DNA of 64,000 nt. It comes from Magicicada septendecula (taxonomy: Eukaryota; Arthropoda; Insecta; Hemiptera; Cicadidae). A program made the position numbers and the translations under genes. The notes under the pieces are model-generated. The model was given only the letters and a program-made list of their open reading frames with translations. It made no database searches and was not told where the DNA came from. The stretch lies in contig CM068373.1 in the NCBI GenBank assembly GCA_034769895.1, positions 440,057,080 to 440,121,079 of the forward strand, given 5' to 3'. Positions 33,930-45,077 of the stretch are shown here, in pieces (the stretch's first letter is position 1; the number at the start of each line of letters is the position of its first letter).

Positions 33930-34208
33930 GCGTCGTGTTCACCACAAGTGTTGCCGCCATTAGTGTCATCACCTTGTCGTTATTTAGCTGTCGGTGTACG
34001 TCTTTGTTTAAATCGGATAAAGAAACATATAAAATAATCATTATCGAGTAGCAGTGTTTGATTTAATTGCATCCGCTAACGATTAAAACGAGGCTAATAC
34101 ACTGTAAGAATAATTGTATTTTAAAGGTATAACAGTACAATAGTACAGTTATTTATGTATAAGCCACATCTGTACTGTAATTAACAGAGCCGAGGGACAA
34201 TATATTCC

Positions 34209-34480
34209 AATTATTACTTCGGACCAATACTAGACAGAGGCGGGCCATCAAATAAAGAAATTGCAATGAAGATAAGCAGTGGCAGACAAACAATAAGATT
34301 GTTGAATTTAGTGCTTTGGAGGAGCAGTAAGATTATTAACAGAACAAAGCATCTGATATACAAATCAATCGTAGAAAGTACAGTGCTGTATGGGGCAGAA
34401 GAGAATGACCAGGCTACGTGGGAATAAATTAGGCCTGACTGCAGTGGAAGTGGATTTTGGAGAAGAGCAGCTGACATTTT
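34209..34480 (+). mobile_element. LINE RT C-terminal fragment
   Basis: Plus-strand translation reads NKEIAMKISSGRQTIRLLN, then TKHLIYKSIVESTVLYGAE, then after a frame change LTAVEVDFWRRAADI. This is the post-palm region of a LINE (YxSxVESxxxYGxExW, then EMDFWRRS). The boundary with the MADF frame on the other strand lies near 34475. Confidence 0.72.
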
Positions 34481-34708
34481 CAAAGTATGTGCAACATTTT
34501 CCCAAAGTCTGTCACTCATCAGCCGGTTGTGATACTGTGGATGATGTAAATTCCATAAGCTAGGATGCTTTTGCACTTCTGTTATTAACATTTCCACAGA
34601 CATGATGACGCACTCACACGGATGTCTCTGGTCTGACTGAAGGTCGCACGCACTACACTGCGGGCAATCACAAACAGGTTTGTGTTTAGCCGCCCGCACG
34701 CACGACAC
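34475..34708 (-). CDS. MADF-domain reading frame (partial)
   Basis: The first 78 codons of a longer open frame (to 34214) read as an N-terminal part of a MADF (Adf-1-like Myb/SANT) DNA-binding domain: VEMLITEVQKHPSLWNL followed by NRLMSDRLWENVAHTL. The rest of that open frame is the antisense of a LINE, so the real coding part ends near 34475, perhaps at a lost splice site. MADF proteins are encoded both by insect genes and as the second protein of some Harbinger transposons. A Harbinger element begins 30 bp away, but the MADF frame lies outside its ends. Probably a broken fragment. Confidence 0.5.
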
Positions 34709-34738
34709 TGCGACCGCCGCACATGGCTGCGATGTTAA

Positions 34739-35455
34739 AACCCCCTACACACTATCGGACTAGACCACCGGACCGTCGGGACAAAACGCAGTTTGGTCGT
34801 GGGTTCGAAGATGTGTAGGCGTGTCCGCGGACAAAATCTGTCGTGACGGACTGTCGGGAGGTTCGATGGGAAAACCATCGGACCACGGACCGTCCCCACC
34901 ATTTTTCAGTCTGGTCGTGGAATGTGTAGCGTTGTCGCGCCAAACTTCCCTAGTCGTTGCCAAACCTTCGCTGTTTGTGCTTCTGTTTCTTGTTGTATTA
35001 CTAGCGCGTGTCTTGTAGTTGAACAAAGAAGACCGTATTTCTTCTTTGAATAAATGGTTTCACCAAATCCAGTAAATTGATGAACATATTCCTCATCCAT
35101 CCGTAAAAAATTACGAAAATCGTTTGAGTCCAGTTCTTTAAGTAAGTTTGCATGGGTGAATGTTTTCCGTTTTTGAAACAACTTCTTTGCGCACATTTTT
35201 CTCTTCTTTCGACGCTTGTCATCACTAGTTGCTACTAAAGCACTTAAAGCTACACGGATTTTTTGCATTTTTGAAATATATGGGGCCATAGCGCGACAAC
35301 CTTTCCTTCACAAGATCAAACATTCGACTAGTCAGAGAAAATAGGTTCCTGTCTGAAGTTGGTCCGGTCCGAAGGTGTGTAGTCTTGACCCGACCACAGA
35401 CGGTGTGGCTGTTTGGTCGTGTCTGGTGGCTCGGTCCGATAATGTGTAGGGGGTT
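34739..35455 (-). mobile_element. PIF/Harbinger element 2, internally deleted
   Basis: 717 bp with inverted ends AACCCCCTACACACTATCGG / CCGATAATGTGTAGGGGGTT and TAA on both sides (34736-34738, 35456-35458). Repeated words near both ends (GGTCGTG, GTGTAG) look like subterminal motifs. A HARBI1-like N-terminal frame lies inside; the catalytic part is deleted. Confidence 0.85.
34906..35289 (-). pseudogene. HARBI1-like transposase, N-terminal fragment
   Basis: 127 codons on the minus strand. KRKMCAKKLFQKRKTFTH followed by LLKELDSNDFRNFLRMDEE is the characteristic start of PIF/Harbinger nucleases (RxWxxxxLxxR...H..LLxEL...DFxNYLRM). After DEEYVHQF the sequence becomes unlike the family, where the internal deletion removed the DDE catalytic part. 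Confidence 0.78.
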
Positions 35456-36454
35456 TAAATTCAGCCCCTATCTATCGTCCCTGCGGCAGGAGCTCGGGAC
35501 GCAGTACACGGGCATGCCCTTCGTTTCGCACAGCCCTCTGGACTCTCTCTCACATACGGTGCATTTGTTTGAAATCTTTCATTGCGAAAAATTGATTTTT
35601 TGTCGTCTACGTAGGACGCCGCCTTACACTACACACACAACTCCCGCTCCACCGCACGTGGTTACTAGATGGCTGTTTTCTCTCTGGCGGTGGCATGGAA
35701 TGTGGGTTGTATCGAGAACAAGGCCTAATGCTTGAAGGGGGAAGAAGAAAAGCGTCACGTATCGATGTACATGCAGACGATAGAGAGAACACGTGTCTAT
35801 AATAGGCTAGACACGCATACTAAGAGTCGATAAGACAGTACTTGAACTACTCTAGACTCTGAAGATATATTTACTGCTGTAATGTGTGTCACGGCAATGA
35901 ATGAACGTGTTTAGAATAGTTATTGCCGTACGACGAGTGTACAAAATATAATTGTCTGAAACAAAACTATTTAAAATTCTGCGAAACGGTATGGCGCAAA
36001 ACAGCGATAACAATAAAAGTAAAAGAGACGGGGCTAAGCTGAAGATGGAATCACGGAACATGACGTGAATGCGTAATGAGGAAGCCGTCGGCGGAATATT
36101 CATCGTTCCATTTTGTTTCACAGCAGCAGATAAGCATGCACCTCCTCGAGGCGATGTTATCCAGTCTGTCTAGTATGACGCCGTTTACTGAATACTTAAC
36201 AATATTTAATGTTGTTGACTACAGATATTACTTGAGTCGTTGTGACTGTTAATAAAATAAATAGTTATAAATAAGAAAATATTGCAAGTAGTCTAAAATT
36301 ATTCCAAAACGCTTCAAAACCTGCAATTCACATGTAGACGCGGTTTTAGTAAAGTCTAACGTATTAAGAATATGTCCTTAAACATACACTTTCACACTTT
36401 ATGCCTGTTATATATTTATACAGTATACATAAGTAAGATCTATACGAATAAGAA
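35456..36454. other. No recognised gene
   Basis: 35490-35740 is GC-richer; 35663-35695 repeats ACTAGATGGCTG and CTGGCGGTGG seen at 14830-14860, so it is probably a repeat. Nothing coding recognised. Confidence 0.35.
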
Positions 36455-36640
36455 ATCTTCTGATAAGGCGCTGCTAACAAAAAGAAGTATCTCGACTGGG
36501 ATCAGAAAGAAACTTGCCAAACGTTTTGTTGAAGTGTGGTTTTATATTGCGGTGAAACATGGACCATCAAAGAAAAAGAAGAAAAGAAGAAAGGTACACC
36601 CAGAGAGCTTCGAAATGTAGTTAGCGAAAAGTGGTTAAGG
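36455..36640 (+). mobile_element. LINE RT fragment
   Basis: Plus-strand frame reads STGIRKKLAKRFVEVWFY with a broken LYGxETW equivalent (IAVKHGPSKK) and ESFEM. This matches the region after the KTK motif in the LINE at 9770-10661. Confidence 0.6.
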
Positions 36641-36755
36641 TGCCAATGTACAGATAAGCTGTCAAACGCTGTAATAATGACGAGAATATGACACGGAAAT
36701 AACTGATAAAAGTAATCATCATCATCTAAAGCCCATGCCTTGTCGAGTTAGCCAC

Positions 36756-36756
<1 letters not shown>

Positions 36757-36800
<44 letters not shown>
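36757..36800. repeat. (TC)n microsatellite
   Basis: About 20 TC units. Confidence 0.95.
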
Positions 36801-36803
<3 letters not shown>

Positions 36804-36809
36804 ACATCA

Positions 36810-37490
36810 TTGTCCTCTTTAAATCTCAGTACGATAGGAAGTTCATCTCCTTTCCCATGTTTTGAAGAACGCAGCTCTTGGTAAACCTCTTGGTTTTTTC
36901 CCAAAAACTTTCCTTAAGAATTGATTGTGTCGTAACGCGTGCCCCATTAATTTTACCCCTCTTCTTCCAGTCATTTTTAAAAATTATCTACCTTCGTTTA
37001 CTTCTGCGAGGACGTGCTATGTATCTTATCCATCCAACTCTTCCTCGTTCTCCTCCAGATCCACATGTCCATTGATTCCAGCTTCCTCCTTTCTATTTTC
37101 CCGAGGGTCCACGTCTCACACCCGTAAGTTAAAACACTCCACGCCAATGTTTTTGCGGACCTTTCTTTACTTAAGTGATTATTTGTAAGTAAATTCCTTT
37201 TGTTCTGAAACGCCTACTTTGTTAGAGCTATTCTTCTCTTAATCTGTGTCCCATATCTACTTTCACAAGTGATGGTGCTCCACACGTAGCAAAACTGTTC
37301 AACCTATTCTAAAATGTATTACCCAATTTAATATCAAGTTTTACATTCTCTTTCTTCTTCCCTGTCACCATTGTTTTTTTTTTCTTCTTGTTACTCTCTA
37401 ATTTAAGTTTTCTTAGGGTTTCAGACAAGATTTCTAACATTCTCTTCATAGTTGTCTTGATTATCCATCTCTTCTTTCACAGCACTAACA
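36810..37490 (-). mobile_element. LINE RT C-terminal fragment
   Basis: Minus strand reads VLTYGCETWTLGKIERRKLE then DMWIWRR near 37010-37150, and upstream, near 37340-37480, a KKTMVTG stretch with KLDIKLGNTF. Many stops. It ends where the Penelope-like element 2 tail begins. Confidence 0.65.
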
Positions 37491-37532
37491 CTTAACTAAA
37501 AATGAACTTTTTCATGTCAAAACTTACTGATT

Positions 37533-38396
37533 TTATTGGACGCGTTTCGGCTTAGTATCCGCCTTCTTCAGCTTTGGTAACAGACTGCCAGCATTTTGTA
37601 ACGGTTGTGTGGAAGGTGAAGTGGGGGTGGTGTGTGGAGGAAGGGGATTGGCGCGGGGATTCAACTTACTGTTTGTTTTCTGTATTATTGTGTCAAAAAG
37701 TGTATGTGATTTATATTGTAATTGATCGTTGAGTATGTTGTTTGGTTGTGTTGTGTGGTGTTTATATATTTCGTATTGTTCAGTTGTGTTGAGTTTTTGA
37801 CCTTTGGGTATGTAATGTAAAATTTCAAGATTAGTGTCTATGTTGGTGTAACTGTGGTTTTTTGTGTGTATGTGTGTGGCAAATGCGGAGTGTATATTGT
37901 TGTTGGTTAAAGCTTTTAAGTGTTCAGAATAACGGGATGAAAAAGATCTTCCCGTCTGGCCTATGTAGAAACTATTGCAGTCATTACAATTTAATTTGTA
38001 AACACCTGTTTTGTTATATTTGTCTATGTCTGTGTTTGTATTACTGATGTGTTTTTTGATGGTATTGGTTGTTCTGAATGCTATTTTGTATTTTTGTTTT
38101 CTGAATGTATTGGCGATTTTGTGTGTGTATGAGTTGTGGTATGTGAGTGTGATGTATTTATTGTGTTGTGTGTTGATGGTATTTAGTGTTTTGTTGTTTT
38201 TGTTTTTGATGCGTTTGTGTAGTATGTTTATTAAATTGGGGTTATAACCGTTTTTGATTGCTATGTATTTTATTGTGTTGAGTTCGTCGGTGTAATCTTG
38301 TTTATTTAAGGGTATTTTAGTTAGTCTATGGAGCATATGGTTGAAGGCCGCATGTTTATGTTGTGTTGGGTGGTTTGATGTGTTGTGTATAACCAT
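37533..38396 (-). pseudogene. Penelope-like RT thumb and GIY-YIG endonuclease
   Basis: 287 codons open from the first Met, but the frame continues upstream without a stop to about 38700 through YWHRYVDDILLLFKGN (polymerase active site) and INFLDLTIN. HKHAAFNHMLHRL marks the thumb. The endonuclease lies at about 131-230: TGVYKLNCNDCNSFYIGQTG, SRYSEHLKAL, and EQYEIYKH holding the catalytic Glu. The last 55 residues extend into the tail. The RT motif before this (EGLPMGSPISGIL) is in another frame, one base off near 38655, so the element is broken there. Confidence 0.85.
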
Positions 38397-38649
38397 GTCG
38401 GTTGTGGTTGGTTTCCTGTATATTTTGTACGTGTGTGTATTGTTAGTTTTGTTAATTGTTAGGTCTAGAAAATTTATACTATTGTTTTGTTCAGTTTCCA
38501 GTGTAAATTTTAATTTGTGGTGTATAGTGTTTATGTATTTGTGGAAGTTTTCAACTTGTCTTGTGTTGCCTTTGAATAAAAGTAATATATCATCTACATA
38601 CCTGTGCCAGTATATAATTTTGTTAGTGTATTTGTTGTTGTTTATTATG

Positions 38650-38871
38650 TGGTTCTGTTCAATGTTGTGGTATATATATTTCTGGTAGTATTCCTGATAT
38701 GGGGGATCCCATCGGGAGTCCTTCTGTTTGTGTGTATATTTTGTTATTGTATGTAAAGTAATTTTGTTCAGTTATTATTTTGGTAAGTGTGATGATTTCT
38801 TGTATGTGTGTTTCAGGTGTGTTGTTTTGTCTGAGTAGTTGTTCTAGTGTTTGTATGGTTTCTTTGATGGG
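38650..38871 (-). pseudogene. Penelope-like RT, fingers/palm part in the shifted frame
   Basis: Minus strand from about 38871 reads PIKETIQTLEQLLRQNN, then YFTYNNKIYTQTEGLPMGSP and ISGIL, the motif that precedes the YVDD box in Penelope RTs. It passes into the other frame near 38655. The N-terminal part of the RT is missing. Confidence 0.78.
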
Positions 38872-39045
38872 GACATTCTCTTCATGTCTTTCACCGAGTC
38901 TGCGATTATTACTATATCATCTGCAAAGCGGATACTATGAATGCGCCTTCCATTAATCTTAATGCATTTGGTTTTTCCTTTCATTCTTGTGATAGCGCCT
39001 TCAATAAATAGGTTAAACAAATGAGGAGACAAAGGACGTCCTTGG
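38872..39045 (-). mobile_element. LINE RT polymerase-box fragment
   Basis: LSPHLFNLFIEGAIT then GRRIHSIRFADDIVIIADS, the consecutive motifs around the LINE polymerase active site. It abuts the truncated 5' end of Penelope-like element 2, so the junction records an insertion or recombination. Confidence 0.78.
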
Positions 39046-39484
39046 TGAAAGTAATAAGAAAGACAATAACATCTTGGTTAGGGGATACATTGCGTGAAAA
39101 ACTGTCTCCAGCTAAGCAATATAGAGGGAAAGATGGAAGCGAAGAGAGGACGGGAAGAAGAAAGCTTGAAATTTGATGACATCAGAATCAGACGGGGCTG
39201 TATGGACAGGTGAAGATAGATGCCCAGGACCGAGAGCCTCCAGTATACACCTGTGGTAATACAGTTTTACTAGAGAAACAATATACGGAAGATATACTTC
39301 CGTGCTACCTGAGCTGCAGAACTTGCTCACTATTGTCAACGAAGTACATTTATTGTTACATAAATCTCGATATTAGAAAATTTTTCAGTTATGGGGAAAA
39401 TTAAAAAAAAAGCTATTTCTCTACTCTTTCTTTAATAATATAACAACTGTAGAGCACACAATCATATAAAAAACACTAAAATTG

Positions 39485-39990
39485 GCACCCTGCTGGATTT
39501 TTACAATTTCTTTAAAATTTTTGGTCTCCTTTGAACCCTGGGGTCCCAAACTTTAAAATTTTTAAGACCTAACACTATATTCAGGGATCAGTCAAAATTC
39601 TCTTTAACTTGATACATTACACGAATATTTGCGATTTTATCAAAATTTTCACTCACTTTTTGAGACCCACGTCCAAAAAGGAACACTATATTTAGATTGT
39701 GGTTAAATTCCCTCCAATTATATGCCTCACATGAGCTTTTGCGATTTTTACAGTTTTGATTCTCTCACATCTTCGCCTCCCGCCCCCTATTTTAGGTGGG
39801 ACCAATCTAAAAAAACCAATAGGATTATGCAGCGTAAAAGTATGGGGACTCGCATGCCAAGTTTTACTAAAATCTGTCGATGCGTTCAAAAATTATCGTG
39901 AGACATGCCCCAAATAGACTGACAGACAGACAGACAGACAGAAAAATGCCAAACGGTTGAGTTAAAACTGAGAACTCACTTTGCTCTTTC
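39485..39990. repeat. Copy of the dispersed non-coding repeat family, with (CAGA)n
   Basis: Carries CCTGCTGGATTTTTAC, CCTAACACTATATTCAG, ACACGAATATTTGCGATTTT, GCCAAGTTTTACTAAAAT, AAATTATCGTGAGACATGCC, a short CAGA tandem run (39921-39942) and GCCAAACGGTTGAGTTAAAAC. This is the most complete copy after 13300-14620. Confidence 0.65.
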
Positions 39991-41202
39991 AATAATACAC
40001 ATTTACACCTTGTTTAGATCTTGGAAAAAGAAAGCAAGGAACGGTGGATCGGACGCTTCAGACAAACGTCCATAGCCATACCACACAGACTTTTTCACTT
40101 TGTTTTAGTTTAGAGTTCGGAATGAGTGCTGGGTGAAGCATCCTCCAAGTAACATGCATATTATTATTATTATTTGTTTTTATTTCATTCACTAAGTCTG
40201 TTTGTATCACGCTGCAAAATGAAATAAAGCTAAAATAAAGAAAAGAGAAAGAAGTCTTACAGTAACAAAAGTGGTTTATGACGCAAGATTTGATCCATCT
40301 CTCTTCTAGTGGGATAGTATCCAAGAGGAGCATTGATGAACGATCCCCTCTCTCCAGTCTTGGTAAGCTCAGTTTGTAAGACCACGTAATATGTCATACG
40401 TTCCGACTTCACATGTTGAAATTATCTTCAGTGGTGAGTTCTTCTTCCTGCTAGTCGACTCTTCCTCCGGCGTCTGGTCATTTATTCTTAAATTACTTCT
40501 GCACGGTACTGAAGTTGTTTACAATGTTTCCGCCAAATTGATCCTATAGCTTGATCTGACTTTCCCGAAAAGCAGACATTCCTAAGACGTTGAGTAATAA
40601 AAGGGTTTATTCCAATTTAGTGAGATAAGTTGCAAGTTTGATCTGTAGATTTAATGTTTAGAATTAAAATAAGGTTTTCTTACATTTATAATTTAACCAT
40701 CCCTTTATTTACCTATTTTCCTAAAATATCACCTCCAAGACATAAATCTTTGACATAAGGAAATAAATTAATCAATTAATTGAATCAGTTCGTAAGGTAT
40801 ATTTAATATCGTGTGGTCGAAAAATCACAAAATCCAAAAAATACAACATATATATATATTATTGTGTGTGCCCTTAACTATAATTTTCCTTTGTCGAGAG
40901 GTGCGTTTTCAAATTCTGGGTTACGTGTTTTTTCGTCCATTTGATAGCACTAGATTTAGCATAGCCTACTTACAACAGCGGTCAAAAGTCTGTCACACTG
41001 TACTAACTATTATATTGTCTGTTGCAGGTGAGTAGTGACGACCACTTGTGTAGGCCTACCTTCTGCTGGGTAGCTTTCGCATGTATGCAAGTATAGGCTA
41101 CATTATGTTATTACTCTTGTTATTAATATTTACAGTTATTTGCTGTAGCATAATGGCACAAATCAACAGATAACAACTACTAGTTACTAGTAACAGTTTG
41201 AG
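39991..41202. other. No recognised gene
   Basis: The open frames at 40058-40333 (minus) and 40811-41035 (plus) show no motif. No repeat ends seen. Confidence 0.3.
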
Positions 41203-42127
41203 TAGGGTTTCCAGGTCTTACGTTATACCTATATAAGTTTTACTTTTTTTTTAATTTTAGGTCTTACATTTTTATTTCTCCCGTAAGACGATTTCTTCCA
41301 TTTATTTTCTTTTCAGCCAAAAATCCATTATAAAATGAACGCGAAATGTAATTCAAAGTACACCGATAGATGGCTCTGCCGCGAATCAACTTTAAACTTT
41401 AAACAAAAATTATTGTTTCACTAAAACAATAAATGTTCAAGGTTATTAAGCTGTTCTCCAGGAAATCAGAAATTAAGTAAGATTTATAGATTTTGAGGCA
41501 TATATTGAAGTGTTTCAAATTTAGGATCATATAGATGTTGGTCAGCTAAATCAGAAATTTTCTGAATGTAAAACAATCTTAGATGAAAGTTCAAGGTGTG
41601 AGAGTAGTGATATATAAAAATGGATTTTATTAATTTTCCATTGTTAAAAATACAAACACCTATAATATAAATAAAGTTGAAGGACATATATTGTATATTC
41701 CTAGCTCAAAAGCACTTGTTGAAAAAATATTCTCTCAAATGAAATTAAAATGGACACATGTGAGAAATCATTGCAGCAAGGAGTTTATTGAAGTAGAATT
41801 AAAGATTATTGTAAACTTTACCTTTTCGTACACGGAGTTTTCTCGAAACATAAAAAAGTCAATAAATTTTTAAAAAGGGCAAAATCTGAAGATGAATATT
41901 GGATAACACAGCAACTGAAACCAATTACACAACCTTTCAACACCTTTTTAAACTAATGATGTAATGTACTTAGATTCTAACAAGTAATATTATTGTAAAT
42001 ATGTAAAATCACATGTTAACGTGCTGTATAAAATAATTTACTTGAAATTTGAGTTTCTGAGTTTTTGTTAAATTTCAAGATGTCTATAAAAATCTTCCTT
42101 TTTTTTCAAGAAAACCTGGAAACCCCA
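41203..42127 (+). mobile_element. hAT element remnant
   Basis: Ends TAGGGTTTCCAGGT (41203-41216) and ACCTGGAAACCCCA (42114-42127) are inverted, with one mismatch at the second position. The flanking octamers AGTTTGAG and AGTTACCA agree only in the first four bases, so the 8-bp duplication is decayed or the ends are shifted. A transposase C-terminal fragment lies inside in the plus orientation, supporting hAT. Confidence 0.65.
41691..41900 (+). pseudogene. hAT transposase C-terminal dimerisation region
   Basis: 60 codons: PSSKALVEKIFSQMKLKWTH then CSKEFIEVELKIIVNF. This matches the hAT C-terminal domain (PxSNAxVERxFSxMKxxWTxxRNxxxxxxLxxELxxxxNF). The catalytic core upstream is not recognisable. 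Upstream minus-strand open frames are shadows. Confidence 0.78.
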
Positions 42128-42629
42128 AGTTACCATGAATTTTGAGGGAAAGGGAGGTAACTACGTATTTTGGAAAAGAACTTTTCATATTTCCTTTATA
42201 AAAATTTCAATTCCAGTTTTTACTATTAACAAAATTAGAAGGCAAAATATTATAAAGAACAAGTCAATAGTTTAAGATTCCTTGTGTGTGAGTACCCTAT
42301 CTTAGATAGAAATCTAACCTGAAACGTTATTAATCTTTAAATATATTCATGTTTTACGTACCGAGTCACTTTATGGTTCAATATAAATAAATTACCTTAT
42401 TTTGGTCCACCTTAGTGACACTAACTTCTTTTCGTCTAATGACGCGTTTCGGGATGAAATCCCATCTTCAGATATACAAAATTAATTTAAAAACGTAAAT
42501 GTATACCACATTTTGTGGTTATGTCATAATTTAAAATGATAAAAATCTTTTAAATAAAATATATAAAACGTAACAACTGAATCGTTCGGAGCACTCGCAT
42601 GCATGCGCTGTACCGCGACTTCCTCACGA

Positions 42630-43091
42630 CTAGCTGTTATTCAACCGTATAGCAGTGTCAAACAGGTTATTAGATCCGAAGTTCATTTGATCATTTAATA
42701 TATTATTTTTGCTTGTTACGTTTTTTGTAGCTTTATATATTTCGAGCTCCTCTAGGCTATCCATTAATTTACCCTTTTTGCAAGTATGTAACACTACGAA
42801 ATTGTTTTCGAAACTAGTATAATTATGACCTTTTGTTATTAAATGTTGTGCAAAACTGGAATTATTATTATTTGCTTTAGGAATATGCTCTAAAAATCTT
42901 GTATAAAAATCTCTTCCGGATTGGCCGATGTAGAATGCTGCACAATTATCGCATTTTATTTTATAGACTCCTGATTTATTTTTAAAAGGAATATTTATTT
43001 TAGTTTTGAAAAAAATTTTTAACTTATTACATGTTTTGAATGAAATATATCCTTTGCTTTTAAAAACAGATTTTAAAATATTTGACATCAA
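42630..43091 (-). pseudogene. Penelope-like GIY-YIG endonuclease
   Basis: 153 codons. A linker (residues 1-38) is followed by SGVYKIKCDNCAAFYIGQSG (GIY-YIG with the Cys pair, about 40-59), FYTRFLEHI (catalytic Arg), QHLITKGHNY and LEELEIYK (catalytic Glu). Ends at FDTAIRLNNS. The first Met is not the natural start; a frame change near 43100 joins it to the RT. Confidence 0.86.
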
Positions 43092-43119
43092 ACCAGTAAA
43101 ATTAGCTGAAAGGAATTTT

Positions 43120-43683
43120 TTATGTTTTTTTATTATGTTGGTTAATAATCTTGGTATTTTTATTTTCTAAACGTTTTTTATGTTTCATTATCATTCTATC
43201 AATTATTACTGGCCTGTAATCATTATTTAGAGCTATTTGTTTTATAATATTTACTTCTTGATCATAGTCTTCGTTATTAAGGGGAACACAAAGTAATCTG
43301 CCAATAAAGCTGTTAAATGCAGCCATTTTTTGTGCTGGAGGATGATATGACTCAGCATGTATAACCGTATCTGTGCATGTGTGCTTTCTGTATATTTTGT
43401 ATTTCAGGTCATTACCGTTATTTGTTATGGTTAGATCCAGGAAATTAATATTTTTGTTTTTTTCAATTTCCATAGTGAATTTTATTTTCTTATGTATTTT
43501 ATTTAAATAGTTATTAAATGACTCGATTTGTCTATTGTTACCATAGAAAATAACAAAGGTGTCGTCTACGTATCTTGAATAATATACTATTTTATTGTCA
43601 AAATAATTGTTTTTAAAAATTTTAGTATTTTCTAAATGATTCAAATAAATATCAGCGAGGATACCTGAGAGTGAAGAACCCAT
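43120..43683 (-). pseudogene. Penelope-like reverse transcriptase, palm and thumb
   Basis: 187 codons from MGSSLSGILADIYL through YYSRYVDDTFVIFYGN (YVDD active site near 38-41), INFLDLTITN near 80 and KMAAFNSFIGRLL. The frame continues upstream without a stop to about 43735 (VYDGSYYKQNEGLA), beyond which the element is truncated. Confidence 0.86.
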
Positions 43684-43740
43684 TGCTAGGCCCTCATTTT
43701 GTTTGTAGTATGAACCATCATAAACATAAAGTTTACGTAG

Positions 43741-45070
43741 TGTGTCACGATCTGTCTGGCGTGCGCGCGCGCGTGTATTCCAACGGTCGTGACGACGACA
43801 TCATGTCGCCCTACACGAACACGAGGTCCCCAGGGACGCTACCTTCCATATCACGTGTGACGCAAGTCTCGTCTCGTGCTGTGCCTTCACTGTTAGTGGA
43901 GTGCCGTTAGATGTTAAAACAACCAACCTAAAACCCGCTTCTCCTCCTCACTCTCTCGATAACTCGAAATCAATCTTTTTGTACATTTACTTGAGGTTTA
44001 ATAGTAATGGAATAAATTGTTAAATATCAGGGAAACAATTGCCACGTTTATTTACGTGCCTACAAAACAACGACACTCGTATTACAAATGTATCTATTAT
44101 TTCCTTTGTGTCTAACATAGGAAATATCCTATACTCATAATGGCCACTAAGATGATAAGTAACAAAATCTCAGTGCAAACAGAACACTTGCGCTCGCTCT
44201 AATTCAACACTCTGGTCACTGTAAAATAATTCGCAGAACTGACCGACTTAACTGCAGCTTCGATGTATTGCAAATACGCGTGCGTAGCAGGGCCGCTGAA
44301 TAGGGCCCTATTCAGCGGCCCTGGTGCGTAGCTCAGAAAGCGCTAGATTTATCTACTCGATCTTTCCAGAGCGCAGTACAACGTGCATGTTGCTAATGCT
44401 GGATTATTTGCGCACCTCGTTGTGAATAATTAGCAGTAGGTATCTCATTGCTACACGTACGTATTTTGAGAGGAAGTGTAGGGAGATGAATGCAATTTAC
44501 GCACAACGGCAAATGGCCCATTCTTCCGGCTTACCGATTAAAACAGCCCCTCTGTTTTACTATCACACTAGTCTGGGACTGTTTAACAGATTGATTCAGG
44601 CTAGGTATTTTTTTTAGTGAGCCCTGCACTTTTAGGCTTGTACTACTACCTGTATCCCCCACGGTCAAGGCCACCAGCTCTTCTTCGAAAAATACCGAAA
44701 AACAATGTGAGACCCAGCTCCACTGGGCCTCCCTTTAGAGCCTGGTCTCCAAGGTGTCTGGTGTGACACGGCCCAATTCTGTCTCAAGTTGTCTTCTACG
44801 TACGTTGCGCCTAGTGAACACGTTGAAGAAAAGTATGCTTGGCTTCGTGTTCAACTCCTGGACAGTAAAGGCAGTTGCCTTCGCCATCCTATGTAAATAG
44901 GATCGAAAATGTCCGTGACCATTTAAAAATTGGTTCCTACAGTAATCGACATCATCATGCCGCCCCTCTATCCGTTATCGAACATTTGCGATAAGTTTCG
45001 CGGTGTATGGATCCAGACCTCCTAACTGGCTGCTTCTTTCCCATCCTTCTCTAGGTTTACTTCAGGTATT
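43741..45070. other. No recognised gene; contains a palindrome
   Basis: A CG-rich dinucleotide run sits at 43758-43772. The 79-codon frame at 43671-43910 has no motif. See the separate entry for the palindrome at 44288-44323. Confidence 0.35.
44288..44323. mobile_element. 36-bp perfect palindrome with 8-bp target duplication
   Basis: CAGGGCCGCTGAATAGGG is followed directly by its exact complement, with no spacer. The flanks are a perfect 8-bp direct repeat GTGCGTAG (44280-44287 and 44324-44331). CAGGGCCG is a common hAT terminus. The structure is two hAT-like ends joined head to head. Confidence 0.8.
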
Positions 45071-45077
45071 ATTTGTT

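Larger units (their letters stand above)
37500..38871 (-). mobile_element. Penelope-like element 2, 5'-truncated
   Basis: Carries the RT from before the GLPMGSP motif through the YVDD box, thumb and GIY-YIG endonuclease, then a tail with a hammerhead-like motif (37545-37571). It stops abruptly at about 38871, where a different LINE starts. Apart from one frame change near 38655 the coding sequence is open, so it is comparatively young. Confidence 0.85.
42415..43740 (-). mobile_element. Penelope-like element 3, 5'-truncated
   Basis: Holds RT from about the GLAMGSSLSG motif to the thumb (43120-43735), then the GIY-YIG endonuclease (42630-43091), then a tail with a hammerhead-like hairpin (42447-42471: CTGAAGA, stem GGGAT/ATCCC, CGAAACGCGTC). 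The 5' end is cut near 43740. A frame break separates RT and endonuclease. Confidence 0.85.

Noticed and set aside
38011..38688. Plus-strand hydrophobic frames resembling membrane proteins
   Set aside because: Antisense of the Penelope-like RT and endonuclease; the hydrophobic look comes from complementing AAA/ACA-rich coding DNA.
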